A DNA stretch of 9,067 nucleotides from Bacteroidales bacterium UBA7574 (GCA_002479035.1 DLLA01000125.1:13474-22540), one strand, 5' to 3'; positions 1 through 7,105 are shown, numbered from the stretch's first letter. Notes: generated by a model from the letters alone, not told the origin. Translations and numbers: made by a program.

Positions 1-23
1 TTCTTAATTTTTAATTCTTAATT
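1..23. repeat. AT-rich heptad tandem repeat
   Basis: TTAATT occurs three times at a 7-nt period (4-9, 11-16, 18-23), and TTCTTAATT occurs twice (1-9, 15-23). It lies just downstream of the lipoprotein stop codon and runs to the window edge, so its full length is unknown. Short AT-rich imperfect repeats of this kind are common between Bacteroidales genes. No function can be assigned from the sequence. Confidence 0.5.
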
Positions 24-32
24 ACCTCAGCC

Positions 33-1151
33 TTATTGTTTGTTCAGTTCTATTTTTCTTGTACCTGACATAATAGGTATCTCCACTTTTGTCGGCGACA
101 CTGCCTCGCATAGAATAGAGACACCCAACATTTCCGTCACCATATCCGAAGCGTTCTCACCCGCATCGGTTATCTCAAGAGAACCACGCCCCGAGTAAGT
201 GCTGTAGTAAAGTACACCTTTGGCTTCTCCTTTTTGTGACTGACCTTGCATGGTGTAATCGTAATCCAACGTGCAATTACCATTAGCATCTACCACGGCG
301 GTCATGTTCATATTCACATATCCTGGGATAACAAACGGTGTCATCACCCAAGTGCCTTCCGTGGTGGCAGGTACATCGTTGTTAGTCTCTGGCTGTAGGG
401 TAAACTCTGTGGGTGCATCACCATCATTATAGTATAGCGACAGCGTCATCTGGTCCTCTGACAACTCAAAGTAAGTGGTATCCACTCCATCTTCGGTCGA
501 TACCAACATCTTGCCTGTCCTTTCAGTCTTGTCAAAGTCTCGTATCTCAGCCCCAAGCCCCATGGGTATCATCTCTTCACTAACCACAAACACCATGTGT
601 GCGTTGCCTTGCTCGTCGGGAGCGAATATCAGCAGTTTAGCCAAATCTTCATCGGTTGCATCGCCTATCCAATAGCCTTCTATGGTCACCTCTTCCGTCG
701 GGTCATCGCCTGGATTATCGGGCTTATCCGGTTTGATACCGCGTGTAAACAGCACATCACCCTCTACCATAGTGATAGTCAATGTTGTGTCAGTCAATGC
801 CTGCAGGTTGAGCAATTTCCCTTCGCCACTCAAACTGCCCTTACCGTTGTTCGGGAAATACGCTACCGACATTTTCTCGGTAGCCGTCGCCTTGTCACCT
901 GCATACGTTGTCAATACGCCGTTTGCCTCATCAGGATACACTGGCGTTAACTTCCGCATACCGTCTCGTCCTTGTACACTCTGCGCCGTTTTGGTATCTA
1001 CTTCCAGCGAGTACCACACACCATCAGCGTTGGGTGTGCTTGCCCAGTAGCCCAATAGGTCCTTAGGATAGTTCTCCTCTACGGTAGGATTACATCCTGC
1101 AATTGCCAACACGATTATCGTCAGCATTGCCCCAAATAGAGTCTTCTTCAT
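33..1151 (-). CDS. Secreted lipoprotein with three lipocalin-like repeat modules
   Basis: This gene encodes a 372-residue predicted lipoprotein. The N-terminus has Lys2-Lys3, a hydrophobic stretch (about 5-18) and the lipobox A-I-A-G-C with Cys20 as the lipidated residue. Residues just after it include Glu25-Glu26, so a Bacteroidetes lipoprotein surface-export signal is possible but not clear. The mature part seems to hold three modules, each opening with a Gly-aromatic/Thr-Trp motif: G34-Y-W36, G159-Y-W161 and G266-T-W268. Each continues as alternating beta-strand sequence and ends in a strand-rich segment. A Pro/Asp-rich linker (about 141-153) separates modules 1 and 2. The pattern recalls the small lipocalin-like or DUF beta-barrel lipoproteins of Bacteroidales, but I do not recognise a named family. 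It is divergent from the surface-protein gene at 1410 and has its own promoter. A role at the outer membrane is inferred; any ligand is unknown. Confidence 0.75.
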   Translation of the reverse strand: MKKTLFGAMLTIIVLAIAGCNPTVEENYPKDLLGYWASTPNADGVWYSLEVDTKTAQSVQGRDGMRKLTPVYPDEANGVLTTYAGDKATATEKMSVAYFPNNGKGSLSGEGKLLNLQALTDTTLTITMVEGDVLFTRGIKPDKPDNPGDDPTEEVTIEGYWIGDATDEDLAKLLIFAPDEQGNAHMVFVVSEEMIPMGLGAEIRDFDKTERTGKMLVSTEDGVDTTYFELSEDQMTLSLYYNDGDAPTEFTLQPETNNDVPATTEGTWVMTPFVIPGYVNMNMTAVVDANGNCTLDYDYTMQGQSQKGEAKGVLYYSTYSGRGSLEITDAGENASDMVTEMLGVSILCEAVSPTKVEIPIMSGTRKIELNKQ

Positions 1152-1219
1152 ACTTTATTGTTATTATTGATTAGTTGTTGATTTACATTTGGTTTCCGCT
1201 TGTTTCCCCAAACGTCTCG

Positions 1220-1251
1220 CAAAGGTACTACAAATCTCCGATGTACACAAA
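1220..1251 (-). promoter_or_regulatory. Bacteroidetes-type promoter for the lipoprotein gene
   Basis: Read on the minus strand, TTTG (1251-1248) is followed by a 20-bp spacer and TACCTTTG (1227-1220). This matches the Bacteroidetes sigma-ABfr consensus TTTG-N19-21-TAnnTTTG exactly. Transcription would start near 1213, giving a leader of about 60 nt before the ATG at 1151. Confidence 0.75.
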
Positions 1252-1274
1252 TCAAAATTTCCCGAACGGGCAAA

Positions 1275-1309
1275 CCGCATCAGGTGAACAGGATATGTTT
1301 TCGATGCGG
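1275..1309. promoter_or_regulatory. Inverted repeat between divergent promoters, possible operator
   Basis: CCGCATC (1275-1281) and GATGCGG (1303-1309) are perfect 7-bp inverted repeats with a 21-bp spacer. The pair is almost centred between the two promoters, about 24 bp from the minus-strand -33 element and about 25 bp from the plus-strand one. A regulator-binding site is one reading. The two arms are two helical turns apart, which suits a dimeric protein. No regulator gene is in the window, so this is an inference. Confidence 0.35.
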
Positions 1310-1334
1310 ACGCTATGAAGGAAACACACAATCT

Positions 1335-1366
1335 GTTGCATATATGATAAAAATATCGTACCTTTG
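1335..1366 (+). promoter_or_regulatory. Bacteroidetes-type promoter for the surface-protein gene
   Basis: GTTG (1335-1338), a 20-bp spacer and TACCTTTG (1359-1366) fit the Bacteroidetes consensus with one mismatch in the -33 box. Transcription would start near 1373, giving a leader of about 37 nt before the ATG at 1410. The ATG is preceded by AT-rich sequence without a Shine-Dalgarno motif, as is usual in this phylum. Confidence 0.7.
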
Positions 1367-1409
1367 CGGTGTAGTTGTTTAAGAATCAGGGCACATCAAC
1401 TCATAAGTT

Positions 1410-4217
1410 ATGAAGTATAACCATCTTATCCACAACCATATACGGTTAATCAATAGTCATGTGCAATTGGGGGTTATCTTCATCTTCCTATGCGCTTACC
1501 CGCTGTTATCAGTAGCCCAACAACAAGTAGCCGGCAAGGTCCACTTTTCTGTATTGGGTAAAGTGGAAAAGAGTATGACTGTCAATGCAGAAGGAAAAGT
1601 GGACAGTTATCTGCCTGTTGCTACATATAGCGGCAAAGAATTTATGGGGTGGAGCCGAGAAACTATTGACACACCTACAAATGATAAACCGGTATTGGTC
1701 AACCTGTTCGACGAGCCCTTCACAGAAGCAGAAACCACACTCTATGCCGTCTTCGCCAGCCCTAATGGAGGAAAACTAACCGATGAAGAACAGATATTCT
1801 CGGAAGATTTTGAAGAATATGAAGCCATCAGTGACTATAATAGTTCTAAAATCAGGACATTAGAAAATACTTACAATGGCTTGAAATGGGCTATTTATCG
1901 TGGCAATGTCAGTAGTGCGAAGGCAAATGTCTTCAGTGGCTCAAAGGGCATTTGCCTAACTACGAAAGAAAAAGACTCTGCGACGGGCTCAATAGTATTG
2001 GGAAAAATAAAGAACTTGCATTCGATCAGTTGGAAAGCAAAATTGGCTACTAACAAAACTACAGGAATGTACGTACAAGTTTCAACAGATAGTCTCAATT
2101 GGAAAGTGCTTAAAGGAGAAAATTTACAAAGTTCCAGTGTGCAGCAGTACTATCTTAAACTGACAGATATAATTGACTGCTATATACGAATATATGGTGC
2201 GTATGCTGAAAACAAACTACTATTGGACGACTTCACTATCACTACCAGAGTACGTAAGTTCTACTATACGGGCTATACGACAGCACCCCCTGTCTCTGAA
2301 CCTGAACTTGCCACACTGACCTTTGATGTGAATGGAGGTTATGAGGCAGTACTACCACAGACGGGTATCAGCCAATGGATTACACTGCCAAGACCCAAGC
2401 GCGGTGCTGTCGGTTTTGCGGGTTGGGAAGTCTCTGATACAGAGGGCTATACGGAGATGTATAATGCAGGAGACGAGTACCTGCTCAACCATGATGTAAC
2501 CCTCGAAGCGCAGTGGGATATGGCGCAGCATGGTACAAGAATGGATATTGTGGATTGGAAGCCCGATGGCGTAGTACTCAATATGGGCGGGAAGAAGATA
2601 CGGAACGGAGTGAAATGCAATGATATTCAGCGAAACAACGGCAACTATTCCGGTGACAATCCACAGGGAGACGGGACCTTTGCCATAGATATTGACACAC
2701 TGAAACAGGGGCAAGATGTGTGGTTGAAAGTAGAATGGGACTATCCTGAGTCTGATTGTTCAGGCACACCCCGAGCAGTATCCGAAGGGTTCTACAGGGT
2801 ACCATATATCTATGATGATGAAGATGCGAGTGTCAGTTCTTCTCTCACCAAGGCAGATGATATTGCAGTACGTAGCGGACGGGCAACTGTCAAGAGTGAC
2901 CTGCATGTACGGCACGCCTATATCTACCCCGATGCCGAATTGGTTATTGCCGATGGTGTGAGCCTAACCTGCGATTCACTCTATATACGTACTACCCCGT
3001 GGAAAGCGGGCAGACTCACCAATCTCGGCGCACCCCAAGCACAACATGTATTTTACACACGTATCTGTGCTGACAAGACTGCCTATTTTCCTTTCGCTCT
3101 GCCGTTTGCATCTTGTATTGCCGATATGCGTCTCTCAACGGGCGAGGCATTAACGTATGGTACCAAGTGGCTGCTCAAATACTATGATGCCCAATCCCGT
3201 GCAGAACGAGGTACAGCAAAAGGCAGCAATTGGGTAAAGGTGGAAAGCGATAGTATTCAGGCATGTACGGGCTATATCTTGTTGTCGGGAGCGTCGTGGT
3301 ATCGTGAGTATTGCTTCCCTGTAGAGTACCAGCAATGCCATACAACTCCCACCATCAACATCACCGCATACACAGGTACGGCAGCGCAAGCCAATTGGGC
3401 ACATGGCGGGTGGAACTATATCTGCTCGCCCTTAACCAATACATATACCTCGCAATCGGCATCCTCACCGGAAGAGGCCATAAAAATATCCGAGTTGCAA
3501 GACGATAACTGCACATATTGGCAACACGTAGTCACAGACATATTGCCGGCTAAACCGTTTTACTATCAGGCTGTTAGTGATGGAACACTTGCATTTGGAG
3601 ACCCATTGACCGTCACTCCTGCGAAGAGCCTGTTGCCCACATACCATCCGACCTCCACTGCGTCCACCCAATGGCTCGTATTGGAACTCACCAATGGTGC
3701 GGCTTCTGATGAGACAAACCTGTATTTGCATCCCACCAAGTTCCCCACCACCTACGATGCACGTTACGATTTGGAGAAGATGCTCGGCTTTGGCTCACGC
3801 CCTCAACTCTACACCATTGCCAAAGATGGTAACCTGTGTTTCTCTGCGCTATCGGATTCGGTGGCTGAACAGCATATCGCATTGGGTTTCTATTGTGCCC
3901 AAGATGGTGAGACGCTGACTTTCCACCTGCGTCCCACTGACTATACGGGCAGATTGGAGCATGTATATCTGTTTGATAATCTAAATCATAAACAAACAGA
4001 CTTGCTCCATTCCGACTACACGTTTACTGCCCCCGCCATGGAGAACAGAGACAGATTCCACTTGCAATGTATATTCCGCCATGTGGCAACCACAACCACA
4101 AAGCCGCAGATGTTCACCTGTCCTGCGCCCCACAAAGTGTTACAGAACGGGCAACTATACATCATCCGCCAAGGACAACTGCTTGATGTTCTCGGGCAAC
4201 CTATAAGCAACAACTAA
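1410..4217 (+). CDS. Large secreted surface protein with InlB-type B-repeats
   Basis: This gene encodes a 935-residue predicted exported protein. A long N-region precedes a hydrophobic core (about 20-35), with likely cleavage near the SVAQ at 34-37. Domain order is as follows. Residues 43-115 resemble an InlB B-repeat (Listeria-Bacteroides repeat, with F-M-G-W at 78-81 and a closing L-Y-A-V-F). Residues 125-280 resemble a jelly-roll or choice-of-anchor beta-sandwich ending in L-L-L-D-D-F at 270-275. A second B-repeat spans 301-370, with F-D-V-N-G-G at 305-310, F-A-G-W at 336-339 and a closing L-E-A-Q-W. A long region without a recognised domain follows, including a G-W-N-Y motif near 667. At 869-890 there is a Y-T-F-T strand and an R-F-H-L strand. 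The tail (908-932: K-V-L-Q-N-G-Q-L-Y-I-I-R, then V-L-G-Q) resembles the C-terminal tails of Bacteroidales surface proteins related to type IX sorting domains. It has its own promoter. No catalytic motif was seen; adhesion or surface display is inferred only from the domains. Confidence 0.75.
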   Translation: MKYNHLIHNHIRLINSHVQLGVIFIFLCAYPLLSVAQQQVAGKVHFSVLGKVEKSMTVNAEGKVDSYLPVATYSGKEFMGWSRETIDTPTNDKPVLVNLFDEPFTEAETTLYAVFASPNGGKLTDEEQIFSEDFEEYEAISDYNSSKIRTLENTYNGLKWAIYRGNVSSAKANVFSGSKGICLTTKEKDSATGSIVLGKIKNLHSISWKAKLATNKTTGMYVQVSTDSLNWKVLKGENLQSSSVQQYYLKLTDIIDCYIRIYGAYAENKLLLDDFTITTRVRKFYYTGYTTAPPVSEPELATLTFDVNGGYEAVLPQTGISQWITLPRPKRGAVGFAGWEVSDTEGYTEMYNAGDEYLLNHDVTLEAQWDMAQHGTRMDIVDWKPDGVVLNMGGKKIRNGVKCNDIQRNNGNYSGDNPQGDGTFAIDIDTLKQGQDVWLKVEWDYPESDCSGTPRAVSEGFYRVPYIYDDEDASVSSSLTKADDIAVRSGRATVKSDLHVRHAYIYPDAELVIADGVSLTCDSLYIRTTPWKAGRLTNLGAPQAQHVFYTRICADKTAYFPFALPFASCIADMRLSTGEALTYGTKWLLKYYDAQSRAERGTAKGSNWVKVESDSIQACTGYILLSGASWYREYCFPVEYQQCHTTPTINITAYTGTAAQANWAHGGWNYICSPLTNTYTSQSASSPEEAIKISELQDDNCTYWQHVVTDILPAKPFYYQAVSDGTLAFGDPLTVTPAKSLLPTYHPTSTASTQWLVLELTNGAASDETNLYLHPTKFPTTYDARYDLEKMLGFGSRPQLYTIAKDGNLCFSALSDSVAEQHIALGFYCAQDGETLTFHLRPTDYTGRLEHVYLFDNLNHKQTDLLHSDYTFTAPAMENRDRFHLQCIFRHVATTTTKPQMFTCPAPHKVLQNGQLYIIRQGQLLDVLGQPISNN

Positions 4218-4250
4218 CTATCCTCAAAGTAAGATAACAGAAGTCATAAT

Positions 4251-5264
4251 ATGAATACACTTCGTTTCTGGCTGGACAACAGCCGCAAAATATCTTTGCC
4301 GCAGTCGGCACTGCCCTGTCTCACGGCGATAGTGCTGTGCATCGGGCAGGAGGGCTTTGTGTGGTGGCTGGCGTTGCCTGTGCTTCTCGGTGTGTGCGCG
4401 GCGCACTTGGGCATGAATCTCGCAGACGACTACTTCGACTACCGTCACGACTCCCGACTGCGCTCCGACCTCAGCAGCACCAGTATCCGTGCCCGTATGG
4501 AGAAATGCAGTTACATCAGCAGCGGTGCCACCACTATTCACGCTTTGGGTTGGGCGGTGGTGTGCTTCCTCGCCTTTGCCGCTTTGATGGGCTTGACGGC
4601 TTTCCTCGCACAGGGTCTCCTACACGGTTGGCAAGCCGCGCTTGGCATTGTGCTGTACGCTGTATTGGGGCTGCTGGTGGGTATCAACTACTCGGGCAAG
4701 CCCCTCGAACTGGGTTTCCATGGGTTGGGCGAACTGGTCATAGGCTTGATGTTTGGTCCTATCAATATGTTGGGTGTGCAAGCCGCCATGACGGGCTGCC
4801 TGTTCTCTTGGAAAATGCTGTGCATGGGCATTGGTGTGGGCTGCTTAGTGGTGAATATCGTGTATGTGCACTCGGTGATGGAGGTTAATGCTGATGCCCA
4901 ATTGGGTAAGATGACCTTTGCCCGCCTGCTGGGCAAGCCCGCGTTGATGATAGCCTTCGTGGCGGTATTCGCCCTGATGCCCTTTGTGATGCTGGGGGTT
5001 GGCATAGCCTTGGGCTGGTGGAGTCCGTGGTATCTGCTGACCTTGCTCTCCCTGCCGATGTCCGTTTATCTTATCTACTCCACACATCACTTTGTCTATG
5101 GGCTGCCCTGCGCCGACACTCCGCGCTGGTGGATGGGACCGATGGGCAAATGGGACGACTACGTTAAGGCAGGCATCGACTGGTTTCTTATACGCTGGTT
5201 GCTTGCCCGTAACACCTGCACACTGTTTTGTCTGATACTGATGATAGTACATCTTGTAGCCTGA
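4251..5264 (+). CDS. UbiA-superfamily membrane prenyltransferase (MenA-like)
   Basis: This gene encodes a 337-residue polytopic membrane protein with about eight or nine hydrophobic helices. The first aspartate motif of the UbiA family is clear: N56-L-A-D-D60-Y-F-D63, closest in form to MenA (1,4-dihydroxy-2-naphthoate prenyltransferase). N146-Y-S-G-K-P-L-E at 146-153 followed by G158-L-G-E and G165-L-M-F-G-P also fits the family. The second motif, normally DxxxD before GK-T, reads E211-V-N-A-D215 followed by G219-K-M-T, so the first Asp is Glu. Family members transfer a polyprenyl chain from a diphosphate to an aromatic acceptor in the cytoplasmic membrane, as in menaquinone synthesis. The acceptor here is unknown and no other quinone gene is nearby. 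It starts 33 bp after the surface-protein stop with no promoter match in the gap, so cotranscription is plausible. A paralogue of MenA with another substrate is possible; I therefore leave the symbol blank. Confidence 0.8.
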   Translation: MNTLRFWLDNSRKISLPQSALPCLTAIVLCIGQEGFVWWLALPVLLGVCAAHLGMNLADDYFDYRHDSRLRSDLSSTSIRARMEKCSYISSGATTIHALGWAVVCFLAFAALMGLTAFLAQGLLHGWQAALGIVLYAVLGLLVGINYSGKPLELGFHGLGELVIGLMFGPINMLGVQAAMTGCLFSWKMLCMGIGVGCLVVNIVYVHSVMEVNADAQLGKMTFARLLGKPALMIAFVAVFALMPFVMLGVGIALGWWSPWYLLTLLSLPMSVYLIYSTHHFVYGLPCADTPRWWMGPMGKWDDYVKAGIDWFLIRWLLARNTCTLFCLILMIVHLVA

Positions 5265-5279
5265 TACAGACCTCCCCCA

Positions 5280-5338
5280 CCCCTCCAAGAGCACCCCACT
5301 ACGCCCGCGGGCTTGTGGGGACCCCGCGACAGGAGGGG
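5280..5338. terminator. GC-rich nested inverted repeat, likely convergent terminator
   Basis: Two convergent genes end on either side of this structure. The outer arms CCCCTCC (5280-5286) and GGAGGGG (5332-5338) pair perfectly. Inside them CCCCAC (5294-5299) pairs with GTGGGG (5315-5320), and the centre is the palindrome GCCCGCGGGC (5303-5312). On the plus strand TTTATTT follows 13 bp after the stem (5352-5358); the minus strand has no T tract. It may terminate both units, or may be a dispersed palindromic repeat, since similar CCTCCCCC/CCCCTCC palindromes recur in Bacteroidetes genomes. Confidence 0.5.
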
Positions 5339-5352
5339 CTCACTCTCCGTGT

Positions 5353-5721
5353 TTATTTGAAGCCGAACACGAAATATACGGCGGCGATGAGACAAAGGGC
5401 TGCCACCAAATGGTTCCAACGCAGTTGGGTGTGGAAGGCGAGCATAGAGAAGATGACGAAGACCGTGAGCGTGATAACCTCTTGTATCACTTTGAGTTGC
5501 ATGAGGCTGAACGGACCTCCATTGCCCTCGAAACCTATCCTATTGGCGGGCACTTGAAGGCAGTATTCAAAGAATGCGATGCCCCACGAGAAGGCGATTA
5601 CGGCTATCATCGGCCATTTCTGAAACCAAGACAACTCGCCTAATTTCAGGTGCCCGTACCATGCCAAGGTCATAAATACATTCGAGCAAATCAATAGCAA
5701 TACTGTATAGAATCCATTCAT
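5353..5721 (-). CDS. DUF486 / DMT-superfamily small membrane protein
   Basis: This gene encodes a 122-residue protein with four hydrophobic helices (about 4-20, 36-54, 77-96 and 103-120), the size usual for the DUF486 family (PF04342), which is related to EmrE-like drug/metabolite transporters. Conserved-looking signatures are F16-M-T-L-A-W-Y-G-H at 16-24, F51-E-Y-C-L-Q-V-P-A-N-R at 51-61 and a polar Q80-E at the start of helix 3. Transport function is unproven for the family. I chose the ATG at 5721, six bp after the ttcA stop. A TTG two codons upstream (5727) directly abuts that stop and is less likely. It is the last gene of the minus-strand operon, followed by the 5280-5338 hairpin. Confidence 0.88.
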   Translation of the reverse strand: MNGFYTVLLLICSNVFMTLAWYGHLKLGELSWFQKWPMIAVIAFSWGIAFFEYCLQVPANRIGFEGNGGPFSLMQLKVIQEVITLTVFVIFSMLAFHTQLRWNHLVAALCLIAAVYFVFGFK

Positions 5722-5727
5722 AACCAA

Positions 5728-6510
5728 TCAGTTTTTCTTTCTCGGCAGATAGTCAGTTTTTATATTCTCCATTGCGCCCCAGACAGAATCTCTTACATTG
5801 GGGTTGAGCCGCTCCAACTGTTGCAATAATTGCTTCACCTCGGCACGGCTGCTTTCCTTCTCGAAAGGACATAGTTTTGTTTGCTTTTGATAATCAGACA
5901 GTTGTGCGTACCTTTGCAGGTCTTTTTCCTCCACGAGACACAGCGGACGTATCATCTGTATGGGCATCTTCTCCATTTGCAGGAGTGGCGGTATGGTGCC
6001 TATGCTGCCTTGGAAGACGAGGTTCATCAGCAGTGTCTCCACGATGTCGTCCTTATGATGCCCTAAGGCTATCTTATTGCACCCCAACGTTTGCGCCGCA
6101 TCAAACAATGCCTTCCGCCGATACCACGAACACAAGAAACACGGGTCCTTCTGCTTGTGTGCTGCTTGTGTGCTGTTGATTGTCAGTGGCGCATCGCTGA
6201 TTTCCGTATCCTTGATCACCAATGGTACTTTGACCGATTGGCAGAAGTGCTCCAAGTACGACATATCGCTCAGGTATGCGCGTTCCCGTACACGCACATG
6301 CACTGCCGTCACCCGAAAACGAGGCACATACACCTGTGCCCGCTTGCCCAACAGTTCCACCAACGCCAACGAGTCCTTACCACCGCTGAGACCTACTAAT
6401 ATATGGTCGCCGTCGGTGATTAGCCCGTAGTCTGCGCACGCCTTGTGGAAACGTTTGGTGATACGGGATTGGAGCCGGAGATACTCTATCTGTTCGGGTG
6501 TGCGTTCCAT
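5728..6510 (-). CDS. ttcA: TtcA-family tRNA 2-thiocytidine synthetase
   Basis: This gene encodes a 260-residue PP-loop ATP-pyrophosphatase. The PP-loop S42-G-G-K-D-S47 binds ATP. C124-F-L-C127 and a third cysteine, C214, match the three [4Fe-4S] ligands of TtcA. L149-G-H-H-K-D-D-I-V-E-T at 149-159 matches the conserved GHHxDD segment. TtcA adenylates and thiolates C32 of some tRNAs in the cytoplasm. It differs from TilS in having the cluster cysteines and no C-terminal tRNA-binding domain. Related PP-loop thiolases such as TtuA remain possible but lack this exact pattern. The ATG at 6510 is preferred; a TTG three codons upstream (6519) is also in frame. The folE stop lies 13 bp upstream. An 11-bp tandem duplication lies within the segment before C124 (see 6151-6175). 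Confidence 0.85.
   Translation of the reverse strand: MERTPEQIEYLRLQSRITKRFHKACADYGLITDGDHILVGLSGGKDSLALVELLGKRAQVYVPRFRVTAVHVRVRERAYLSDMSYLEHFCQSVKVPLVIKDTEISDAPLTINSTQAAHKQKDPCFLCSWYRRKALFDAAQTLGCNKIALGHHKDDIVETLLMNLVFQGSIGTIPPLLQMEKMPIQMIRPLCLVEEKDLQRYAQLSDYQKQTKLCPFEKESSRAEVKQLLQQLERLNPNVRDSVWGAMENIKTDYLPRKKN
5886..5916 (+). promoter_or_regulatory. Possible antisense promoter inside ttcA
   Basis: On the plus strand, TTTG (5886-5889), a 19-bp spacer and TACCTTTG (5909-5916) fully match the Bacteroidetes promoter consensus. A transcript from about 5923 would run antisense to the 5' part of ttcA and toward folE. The match may be chance, because the site lies in conserved coding sequence. 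Confidence 0.3.
6151..6175. repeat. 11-bp tandem duplication within ttcA
   Basis: CTGCTTGTGTG is present twice without a gap (6151-6161, 6162-6172) and is followed by CTG, the start of a third copy. The unit is not a multiple of three, so gain or loss of one unit would shift the ttcA frame. The encoded segment (about residues 112-121) is in a spacer before the CxxC, where family sequence and length vary. Confidence 0.75.
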
Positions 6511-6523
6511 AGACGGCAAAAAC

Positions 6524-7105
6524 TTACCCCCTAATCAGATTCATAAACTCCTCCCGCGTCTCCTGCCTGTTGAATGCCCCTGTAAAGTCGCTGGTCGTGG
6601 TGATGGCATGCTGTTTCTGCACGCCGCGCATCTGCATACACAGGTGCTCCGCCTCAATCACCACCATCACCCCAAGCGGGTTCAGCGTGTTCTGAATACA
6701 GTCTTTTATCTGTGTCGTCATGCGTTCCTGCACTTGCAACCGATGCGCATACACGTCCACCACGCGCGCAATCTTGCTCAGCCCCGTAATCTTCCCGTTG
6801 GGGATATACGCCACATGCGCCTTCCCGAAGAACGGCAACACATGGTGTTCGCACAGCGAATAGAACGAGATGTCCTTCACCACCACCATCTGGCGGTAGT
6901 CTTCCTCAAACAATGCCGAGCGCAATATCGCTTCGGGGTCCTGCTGGTAGCCTTGTGTCAGAAACTGCATCGCGTCTCCCACACGGGTCGGCGTGCGCAT
7001 AAGTCCCTCACGTTCAGGGTCTTCACCTATCAGTTTCAGTATCTGCTCTATGTGCAGAGCAATCTCTCGTGTCGTCTCTTCAGACGGAATAAACGGTGCG
7101 GTCAT
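6524..7105 (-). CDS. folE: GTP cyclohydrolase I
   Basis: This gene encodes a 193-residue protein of normal length for bacterial FolE. The enzyme converts GTP to 7,8-dihydroneopterin triphosphate, the first step of folate synthesis and a precursor for queuosine, in the cytoplasm. E32-G-L-M-R-T-P-T-R at 33-41 is the family's N-terminal signature. The zinc ligands are visible as C85-E-H-H88 and C156 (in E-H-L-C-M), and the G108-L-S-K-I-A-R-V-V-D segment follows the family pattern. H166-A-I-T-T-T and a C-terminal F187 also agree with FolE. The ATG (7105-7103) overlaps the stop of the upstream SPOR gene by four bases (ATGA), which points to translational coupling. Only 13 bp separate its stop from the ttcA ATG at 6510. 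No key residue is missing. Confidence 0.96.
   Translation of the reverse strand: MTAPFIPSEETTREIALHIEQILKLIGEDPEREGLMRTPTRVGDAMQFLTQGYQQDPEAILRSALFEEDYRQMVVVKDISFYSLCEHHVLPFFGKAHVAYIPNGKITGLSKIARVVDVYAHRLQVQERMTTQIKDCIQNTLNPLGVMVVIEAEHLCMQMRGVQKQHAITTTSDFTGAFNRQETREEFMNLIRG

Noticed and set aside
1200..1382. Plus-strand frame of 60 codons in the divergent intergenic region
   Set aside because: It spans both promoters and the inverted repeat, has no recognised motif, and its own promoter would be missing.
4291..4298. TATCTTTG promoter-like box inside the prenyltransferase gene
   Set aside because: No TTTG or TTG lies at the required distance upstream, and it falls inside the coding sequence.
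4337..4888. Plus-strand open frame of 183 codons within the prenyltransferase gene
   Set aside because: It is an out-of-frame, Arg/Cys/Gly-rich translation with no family resemblance, while the other frame encodes a clear UbiA protein.
4845..5294. Minus-strand open frame of 149 codons antisense to the prenyltransferase
   Set aside because: It overlaps a recognised gene and runs into the convergent hairpin. Its Gly/His/Gln-rich translation shows no motif.
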